Assembly (NCBI GenBank): GCA_025526915.1 | Contig: JAHLKH010000031.1 | Coordinates: forward strand, 1-64,000 | Direction of reading: 5' to 3' | Origin: Entophlyctis helioformis | Taxonomy: Eukaryota > Chytridiomycota > Chytridiomycetes > Chytridiales > Chytriomycetaceae | DNA: 64,000 nucleotides | Shown: in pieces, positions 56,653-64,000 of the stretch | Layout: each line of letters opens with the position of its first letter | How positions within the stretch are numbered: the stretch's first letter is position 1 | Program-made: the position numbers and the translations under genes | The notes under the pieces: generated by a model | Databases searched by the model: none | What the model saw: the letters and a program-made list of their open reading frames with translations, nothing else | What the model was told of the DNA's origin: nothing

Positions 56653-59600
56653 TCTGCGTCTGCGTCTGCGTTGGCTGCAGCGGGCAGACACGCTCACGGC
56701 GACGCCGACGGCTTGAACGGCTCGAACGGCTCGAACGGCCGCCTGCACCGCCTGGACACGGGCGGCAGCAACGCAGGCAGCAATGCGGGCAGCAATGCGG
56801 GCAGCCCGCTGCTGCGCTCGCGCCGTGCTGCGTCTGCGTCTGCGTCTGCGTCTGCATCTGCGTCTGCCGGCGGCGGCGGCCCGCCCACCGGTGCGTGGCT
56901 CTGTCTCACGCATCTGTCTCACGCATCTGTCTCACGGCTGACCCCACACCCGCCATGCCACCACCACGACCACCACCACAACAACAACGACCACAACGAC
57001 CGCCCGCAGACTGGCGCCGCTCGCTTGCCGTGTTCCGCACGCGCCTGCGCTACTACGTGCCCGTCATCGGCTGGCTGCCGCGCTACGACGCCGCCGCCAG
57101 CCTGCAGGGCGACGTCATCGCCGGCGTCACCGTCGCCTTTCTGATCATCCCGCAGTCGCTGTCGTACGCGCAGGCCCTCGTGCAGGTGCCGCCCGTCTTT
57201 GGCCTGTACTCGGCCATGGTGCCGCTGCTGCTCTACTCGCTGCTCGGCACCTCGCGGTAAGCCTGCCCGCTGCCCCGATCGCCTGTACACCCGTATGCCG
57301 CGACGTGCTCTGACCGCCCTTCCCGCCCTTGCGGCCCTTGCCCGCCAGGCAGCTCGCCGTCGGCCCAGAGGCCCTCGCGTCCATGCTCGTCGGCTCGAGC
57401 GTGCGCGAGTTCACCCTGTGGCGCGACTCGCAGGCCACCAAGCCCGCCCCTCCCGGCCCGCTGCCCGTGCCCGGCGGCAACGCGTCGCTGTCGCCCCAGT
57501 GGCTCTCGGCCTTTGGCTCAAGCCCTGGCTCAAGCCCTGGCCCTGCCCCTGCCCCTGGCTCGGGCACCTTCCGCGACCCAATGGCCAATGTCCAGCCAAC
57601 CGCGCTGCTCTGCCTCATGGTCGGCCTCTTCACCTTCCTGCTGGGCTTCTTCCGCCTCGGCTTCCTGGACTCGGTGCTCTCGCGCGCGCTCCTGCGCGGC
57701 TTCGTGCTCGCTGTCGCCTGCGTCGTCATGATCGACATGTCCCAGGCTCTCTTTGGCATCATCCCGCCAACGGGCCAGTGCACCGACCATGCCGGATCCT
57801 CGGCCGCCTTAGCCGCCCTGTCCGCGTGGTCCCAGCCGCTTATGGCTGCCTTCTCGTCCTCCCTGGCTGATCCCTCGCACCGCCATCGTCACCGTCACCT
57901 GCACCGGGCCCGATCCCTGTTGAAGAAGACGCCGCGCCGATCCAGAAACTCATCCAGACCATCGGCAACCTGCCCTTTGCCCATGCCCACACAACCGTTC
58001 TGTCCATCGCAAGCATCACCTTTCTGCTTGGTGCACGTGCGTTCAAGATCCGCAACAAGCACATCAAGTGGCTGCAGTTTGTCCCAGAGATCCTGGTCCT
58101 GGTCGTCACGTCCACGCTCCTGTCGGGCATCTTCAGATGGGACTGCCACGGTGTCGCCATCCTCAACCGCGTGAGCTCGTCGTCGCCGGCTGGCCCCGAT
58201 GCACCCGTCTATGGCACCTTTCCTGTCCCCACTCTGTCCAAGATCCGGTACCTGCTGCTGCCCGCCATCCTCATCTCGGTCATTGGCTTTGTCGAGTCCA
58301 TCGTCGTGGCCAAGACGTATGCCTCCAAACACGGCTATGTCGTCTCGCCGAACCGCGAGCTGGTCGCGCTGGGCGTCGGCAACATCTTTGCATCGTTTGC
58401 TGGCGGGTTCCCTGGCTTCGGGTCCCTGGGCCGATCCGCCGTCAACGACTCGGCCGGCGCGCGCACGCAAGTCTCGGGGTTCGTGACCGGCGTGATTGTC
58501 TGGGCCACGTCCGTCTGGCTGCTGCCGTACTTTGAGTTTCTGCCCAAGGCCGTGTGCTCGTCGATTATTGTGGTGGCGGCCCTCAAGCTCGTCGAGCTGG
58601 AAGACGTGCACTTTATCCTGCGGCTCCACGCATGGAAGGACCTGTCGCTCCTGCTCCTGACCTTTTGTGTCACCATCCTGGTGTCCATCGAGGTCGGCAC
58701 TCTCATCTCGGTCGGCGTGTCGCTGCTGCTGGTCGTCAAGCACACCACGCGCACACGGCTCGCCATTCTGGGACAGACGCTCGTGGTCGATCCGCGCACG
58801 GGCATGGTCAAGACCAAGTTCCGGTCCATGGCCGAGCAGACGGGACAGGTCGAGCGCATCGAGGGCGGCCTGGTGGTGCGTATCGAGGAAGGCATGTTCT
58901 TTGGCAATGTCGGCCAGCTCAAAGACCGCCTCAAGCGGATCGAGGCATACGGCGATCTTGGCGTTCATCCGTCTGAAGAGCCGCGGCGTGGAGCCGGATC
59001 GTCCCCGCCGCCACGTCCACAGCCGCCAACCGCGCTCGATCTGGGCAGCACCCCGTCTTTGTCACGGTCGATAGCGACTCATCGCCTACGGGCACGCCGC
59101 GGCTGTCGGCCCTCAGCTCCCAGCCGCGAGACTCTGTGCCGGACGACGAGTACACGGGCGGCGATCCGGAAGAGGAAAACGGTACACCCGTGTCGTACAC
59201 GGTGTTTGACACGGCCGCGGCACCCATCAAGAGCGTCGTCTTTGACATGACGGCGGTGGCGAGCATTGATGCCACTGCGACGCAGATCCTGCTCGAGATT
59301 GTGCACGAGTACCACGGCCGCGGTGTCGTGGTCTGCTTTGTCAAGCTGCGTGGCGAGTGCCGCGAGATGTTCCGGCGAGCCGGCATTGTCGACGCAGTGG
59401 GCGAGCAGCTGTTCTTTAACAAGATCCGCGATGCGGTTGCGTGGCTGCGCGGAGAGCGGCGCATCGGCGAGGGCATTGGAGTGCGGCTCCCCATCGCCCT
59501 GGGTCGCAGCGGCGAGTTTGGCGTGCCGCCGCGGAGTATGTCGCCCTCGATCAAGGTGCGCCAGCTGCCGGTCAGCAGCGCGGTCCTGTCACAGCAACAC

Positions 59601-60032
59601 ACACTGCACCCGCTGCATCTCCAGACACAGTTCCACCAACAACAGCAGCAGCAACAGCAACAACAACAGCAGCAGCAGGCGATGCCATTCCGACAGCCTG
59701 TGCCCACATTCTTTGACGCTGATGGGTCGGCGTCCCTTCCAGGCGCGAGCATCAACAACAGCGGCATCATTTTTGCACACGCGGACACGGCCGGATCGTC
59801 GTTTACGCCCGTCGCTCTGCCACCAGCACTGTCCGGCAACATGGGCGGGTCAGGTGGCCAACTGCACCATCACCAGCAGCACGACCACGACACATCACGG
59901 CTGCCGCGTGGAATGGATGCCGGTGTAGATCATGCATACCGGCACCACTACACCGGGTCAGAGAGCAGCGCGTACAGCGATCAACTGGTCATGGGTGGCC
60001 AGGCACAAGGGCCAGCGTACCAGCAGCAGTAA
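56521..60032 (+). CDS. SulP-family sulfate permease with STAS domain (two frame breaks)
   Basis: Exons 56521-56890, 57010-57256, and 57349 to the stop at 60032. The first is low complexity with His/Asp and SASASA runs. SulP signatures: IPQSLSYAQALVQVPPVFGL, GPEALASMLVGSSV, GFLDSVLSRALLRGFVLAV, IGFVESIVVAKTYASKHGY, GFPGFGSLGRSAVNDSAGA. A STAS domain follows (GMFFGNVGQLKDRLKRIE, VVFDMTAVASIDATATQIL), then a long tail with a Gln run at 59641-59678. The permease imports sulfate with protons at the plasma membrane. The frame changes near 57866 (just before a Pro-rich loop) and again between about 58985 and 59060 inside the STAS insert. No splice sites explain either, so missing or extra bases are likely. 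The first intron begins GTGCGT. Confidence 0.88.
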
Positions 60033-60285
60033 CGGCAGTCGCAGCAACACAGCAGCCGCCGGATGGACTAGACGAGGACGAGCTGACGACGCCGACGGAA
60101 CGGTCAGCTCGCAGCGGCACTGCACCGTTTCCGTGAGACTTTGTGACCATCAGACCAGTGAATATGTATTCTGCCGTGTCGTGTCGTAGTGTTGTGTCGT
60201 GTTGTGCATAACCTGCAAACGGGCATTCATTCGCGTGTGTGTGTTGTTTTGACTTGCTGCTGGGATCAGAGGGAGAGAAGCGTGG

Positions 60286-61159
60286 CTAGTCGTCCTTGGG
60301 ATCGATGCGCTCGACGGTCCAGACGGCCGTGGTGCGGGCGACCAGAGCGCCGGACGCGTCGAGCAGGTCGGTGACGACGCGCGCATCGGTCTTGGTCAGC
60401 GAGGGCGGCAGCAGCGGCGTGGACGGATCCAGCTCGCACACGCCGGTGATGCGGCCACGGGCCTGTCCGACGAGGTGCAAGGCGTGTCAGCAGCGTGTAG
60501 CGGGTTGGACAAGAGAAGGGAAGAAAGGCAGCGAGGAGGAGGGGACCCGCCTTTTTGAAAAAGTCGATTTCGAGGCGGGTGACAATGGCGCGGTGGGTGA
60601 CGGGCTGCGACTCGCACCACGCGACGACGGCCAGGCCGCCGGTGGCCTCGCCCATGTTGAGCAGCGCGGCGGCGTGCACCGAGCGGAACGGGTTGCGCAG
60701 CAGCCACCACTCTTTCATGTGCGTCTTGGCCACGCCGGCGGACAGCGAGTCGACCGACAGCGACAGCGTGCCTGTTGTTGCGTTGGTTGTTGTTGCGTCG
60801 TGTGTCAGTTGGTCAAAGGCGCTGTGCACCACATGGGGCACAGGTCACACAAAGCACTGGCCCGCAGCGTGCTTACCGGTGTAGGGCGACGCAAAGGCGA
60901 GCAGCCAGCCAAACAGCCAGCGGCCAATGAGCGGCACGGCCGACCAGTAGTTCCAGGTGGCCAGCAGCGACAGGCCGCCGCCCGACTTTTTGGCTCTGCG
61001 GGCCTTGGGTCCTGTTGCAACTGTTGACGCTGCTGCTGCTGCTGCTGCTCCGTCAGACGGCGGTGCGGGCGATGCCTGCCGGCGGGTGGTGCTCTTGGGG
61101 GCTGCCATGCGGGACTTTGCGGCGGCGCTCTTCTTGGCAGACTTGGACTTTGCGGCCAT
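60286..61159 (-). CDS. DUF4442 hot-dog fold (thioesterase-like) protein
   Basis: Three exons, 61159-60877, 60771-60551 and 60462-60286, total 681 nt, giving 226 residues. The last intron is a probable GC-AG intron (AAG followed by GCGGGT). After a Lys/Ala-rich N-terminus come a hydrophobic WLFGWLLAFASPYTG segment and the DUF4442 core: NPFRSVHAAALLNMGEATGG, AIVTRLEIDFFKKA, RGRITGVCELDP, VARTTAVWTV. Relatives are 4HBT-like acyl-thioester hydrolases, often mitochondrial in fungi. The basic Ala/Ser-rich start could act as a targeting peptide. The substrate is unknown. Confidence 0.8.
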
Positions 61160-61182
61160 GGCAGGTATCGGCGGGCGGGTGT

Positions 61183-61197
61183 GTGTGTGTGTGTCGG
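61183..61197. repeat. GT dinucleotide repeat
   Basis: Run of about seven GT units just upstream of the DUF4442 gene start. A CA-rich stretch at about 61319-61365 lies in the same 260-bp divergent spacer before the aminotransferase. Confidence 0.8.
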
Positions 61198-61419
61198 CAG
61201 GTGTTAGTCCAAGTGGGCCTGGTTCTCAAACCATAAAACCGCAGGCACCCGCAGCAGCAGCAGCAGCAGGCAGCAACGGCCGCCCGCCAACATCGCCGTC
61301 GCTGGATCTGGCTGGTGCACACCACGCACACACACACACACGAACGCACACACCACACGCACAAAGCGTACCTCGGCTGGCTTGACCAACGTTTCCGCAA
61401 ACGCAACAATCCAAAAACG

Positions 61420-62802
61420 ATGATGACAGAAGCTACCACCGCCACGGAGCCCGCGCTGGACTGGTCCAAGCTAGCCTTTGACATTGTCGAGACGAGCTCG
61501 CACGTCGTGTACACGTGGCGCGGCGGCGTGTGGGACGCCGGCGTCGCCGTGCAGGGCTCGGCCACGGCCACCATCCCGCTCAGTGTCTTTGCGACCGCGC
61601 TGCACTACGGCCAGTCGTGCTTCGAGGGCCTCAAGGCCTTCCGCATGCGGGACGGCAAGGTGCGTATCTGTCGTCGCTGTCGCTGGCGTAATCGTCGCCG
61701 TCGTTGCGGTCCGTGGTTGTAGGCATGCACGTGCAGACTGACGCTGCGCATTCACCGCCATGCCCACCACCACCACGCCCACCACCACGCCCGCCACCAC
61801 CACGCCTATGGCACCTGCGCAGGTCCGCGTGTTCCGCCCCGAGCTCAACGCCCGCCGCATGATCCAGTCGTGCGAGGCCCTCGCCATGGCCGCGCCGCCC
61901 GTCGACCTGTTCGTCGCCGCCGTGCTGCGCGCCGTGCGCGACAACCTCGCCTTTGTGCCGCCGTACGGCTCCGCTGGCTCATTGTACATCCGGCCCCTGG
62001 TCATGGGCAGCGGCCCGCAGATCGGCCTCTCGCCCGCCGACGAGTTCAAGTTCGTCGTGCTCGTCAACCCCGTCGGCGACTACTACCGCGGGGCATCGGC
62101 TCGCCCGTGCGCGCCGTCATCCAGCACGGCTTTGACCGCGCCGCCCCGCGCGGCACCGGCCACATCAAGCTCGGCGGCAACTACGCCCCGGCCCTCGGCC
62201 CGACCCTCAAGGCCAAGAAGCAGGGCTACACCGTCATGCTGTTCCTCGATCCCAAGACCGGCCAGTACGTCGAGGAGTTTGCCACGTCCAACTTTGCCGC
62301 CCTCTCCAAGCCCGACGACGCCGGCCGCCGCGTCTACGTCACGCCAAAGTCCCGCAGCATCCTGCAGTCCGTCACCAACCGCAGCCTCGCCGAGATTGCG
62401 GCCAAGGTCTATGGCTGGACCGTCGAGCGCCGTCCCGTGCCGTGGACAGAGGTGCTGGCAGGCGCCTTTGACGAGGTGGTGGCCTGCGGAACCGCCGTCG
62501 TCGTCACGCCCATCGGCTCCATTGACCGCGAGATCAGCACCGCCACCACCACCGCCACCGCGTCGTCGGTCGTGTCCAACGCATCCAATGCCGCCGTCTC
62601 GACCGCCTCGGTCCCCATCGACGATCTGTGGAAGGACGCCGACGATGCCGACGATGCCGCTCTGCAGATCGAGAACGTCAAGATCGAGTCTGACTTTGTG
62701 GGCTTCAAGGCGCTGCGGAAGACGTACCGCGATATCCAGACGGGCGACTTTGAGGGCTGGGAGGCGCTTGGCTGGATGCAGCCTGCCGAGGGCATCTGCT
62801 GA
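61420..62802 (+). CDS. Branched-chain amino acid aminotransferase (one frame break)
   Basis: Two exons, 61420-61659 and 61823-62802, with intron donor GTGCGT. The sum is one base short of 407 codons. Fold-type IV PLP enzyme: LHYGQSCFEGLKAFRM, FRPELNARRM, YIRPLVMGSGPQIGLSPADE, GHIKLGGNYAPAL with the likely PLP lysine (about residue 195), EEFATSNFAAL, SRSILQSVTNRSLAEIA, DEVVACGTAVVVTPIGSI, KTYRDIQTGDFEGW. It interconverts Leu, Ile and Val with their keto acids. The frame breaks at 62090-62093 (GGGG, five expected) between GDYYRG and SPVRAVIQHGF, fitting one missing G. A Thr/Ala/Ser/Asp-rich insert of about 45 residues precedes the C-terminus, unusual for the family. Confidence 0.9.
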
Positions 62803-62976
62803 TCTGAATGTGCATGACTTGTGAATCCTGCCACATACTCCTGGACAAGGCATCGAATGAAGATCCATTGTCTGCGCATTGGCATTTGTTTGTGCATGCG
62901 ATGATCGCTCACGTCCGGATCTTGCCCAACAACAACAACAACAACAAGTGCAGCCCTTCTTCACGACACGACCAGC

Positions 62977-63932
62977 ATGGCACCACCACCAGCGCAGCCA
63001 CCTGCAGCAGACAAGAAGAAGAATGCCGTCCACGAAGACTGCATCTGGTTCGTTGCTCGTCCCTGCGTCTCCTGATGGCCTGCCAGCGTGCACGCCACTG
63101 ACACTCTTGTGCACAACGCTGGATGGCATGCTGTTGCGTGACAAGGCGTCTGCGTATCAACTCGGAGATGCAGACGCCAGCCAACTGGGAGCGCACGTGG
63201 GGCTTTATGCGCGAAGACTACCAGGCAACTGGCAGCAAGGCTGCATCGACCAAGGCAAGCACGAGCATCTCCCCGCCATGACCACCAGCAGCATCGTCTT
63301 CTCCCTGCTGCCATCAACCATCATGTCAACAAGCCAAACTGACGCCTGTTTGTCAGACGCGATCCAGGCTGGGGCTCGGTCAAGCTTCCGCCCGTCACTG
63401 GCGCGACACCGCCAGACAACACGGACAAGGGCCCACGCAATCCGGCGTCGCACCTGCCATCGCGTCTCAGTGCCGGCCTCGACCAACACAAGGACGTCCT
63501 CACCAAGTGTACCTCCTCAGCTCCAACGTGAACCAAATCCTGCACCGACGCACGCCTATGCAGAAATACTACCTGCCCACCACCACGTCGCACGCGTACG
63601 GCTGGCGATACATGCCGGAAGCTGACATGACGCCCAGCACCGTGCCCGCTCTCGTCGACCCCGCCGATGCCCTCCGCGCTGCCAACCGCCGCGACATGGA
63701 GGCGCGTCTCGATGCCAAGCGGCAGCTCGTGCACCAGCCCGACTACGTGCGCGAGCGCTGGTCGGGCATGCCGCCCGGCCTTGTTCCTGAAGACGTCGAG
63801 GCAGAGTACCGCGACTCTATCGCCAAGCAGGCCAGCCAGCTCGTGTACACGCTCGAAAAGTTTGGCACCAACGCACGTCGGCGGCGTGATGTGCAGTCGT
63901 GGTGGGGCGGCTGCATGGAGTCGTTGTATTGA
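62977..63932 (+). CDS. LLC1/C20orf85-like ciliary microtubule inner protein
   Basis: Three exons, 62977-63047, 63146-63254 and 63357-63932, total 756 nt, giving 251 residues. The second intron is GC-AG (AAG, then GCAAGC). Recognisable parts: VHEDCIW near the N-terminus, PANWERTWGFMREDYQ, and TPMQKYYLPTTTSHAYGWRY, matching the order of the LLC1 family (W..NWGFL, then TP..KY and a GWR block). That family contributes to the lumen of doublet microtubules in cilia. The middle of exon 3 reads open in the assigned phase but has more typical composition in another frame (DPGWGSVKLPPVTGATPP), so a pair of compensating indels is possible. AATAAA at 63978-63983. Assignment is moderate. Confidence 0.6.
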
Positions 63933-63977
63933 CCAGCCGGCCGTTGCATTGAGTATTCAGGAAGGGTTGTGTTCGTT

Positions 63978-63983
63978 AATAAA
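63978..63983 (+). terminator. Polyadenylation signal
   Basis: AATAAA 45 bases after the stop of the LLC1-like gene. Confidence 0.6.
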
Positions 63984-64000
63984 ACGGCCGTGCAGCGTCG

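Noticed and set aside
1..64000. Transfer RNA and ribosomal RNA genes
   Set aside because: I looked for T-loop GTTCGAAT-type boxes and rRNA cores and found none I could support by eye; a covariance-model scan would be decisive.

Overview
The window is nuclear DNA of a flagellated fungus, most likely a chytrid. Genes are packed closely and have short introns (GT–AG, a few GC–AG) with CTGAC/CTAAC-like branch points, AATAAA signals and strongly GC-ending codons. Fungal markers (GT71 mannosyltransferase, MED31, Nhx1-type exchanger) occur beside flagellar ones: a complete axonemal dynein heavy chain and a probable ciliary microtubule inner protein. Ankyrin proteins with HANRTEGC repeats and a conserved WDRLP segment resemble families I associate with Rhizophydiales chytrids such as Polyrhizophydium. 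The species is inference.

Layout. 1-9 kb: an LRR receptor-like gene with close to one repeat per exon, a truncated Ty3 retroelement, two tandem F-box-like/ankyrin genes and a multi-pass membrane gene. 8.4-19.3 kb: a Munc13-like C2/MHD protein, a membrane-anchored low-complexity protein and a tail-anchored STE20-type pseudokinase. 19.3-22.4 kb: a multi-pass membrane gene (copy 1) and MED31. 22.4-36.1 kb: an inner-arm dynein heavy chain in 15 exons. 36.2-43.1 kb: an F-box protein, a GFA-domain protein, an ER-retained Cys-Pro repeat protein, complex I NDUFB8, a stand-alone DNA polymerase beta-type HhH protein and a dienelactone hydrolase. 43.6-50.6 kb: an unrecognised multi-exon gene, membrane gene copy 2, a Cdc25/Acr2-like rhodanese protein and a GT71 mannosyltransferase. 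51-64 kb: a Na+/H+ exchanger, an FBXO3-like F-box/SUKH/ApaG protein, a SulP sulfate permease, a DUF4442 hot-dog protein, a branched-chain aminotransferase and an LLC1/C20orf85-like flagellar protein.

Two features cut across the genes. About 2.3 kb around 19.3-21.6 kb is repeated in inverted orientation at 45.9-48.2 kb, carrying the membrane gene and the last codons of the pseudokinase. Second, many clearly conserved genes (dynein, dienelactone hydrolase, SulP, aminotransferase, LRR gene, membrane copy 1) each contain single-base frame breaks, often in short homopolymers. That pattern points to residual consensus indels more than to decay. Exon coordinates were worked out by hand from splice signals, phase and protein continuity. 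Where exon lengths sum to a multiple of three I treat the model as strong.
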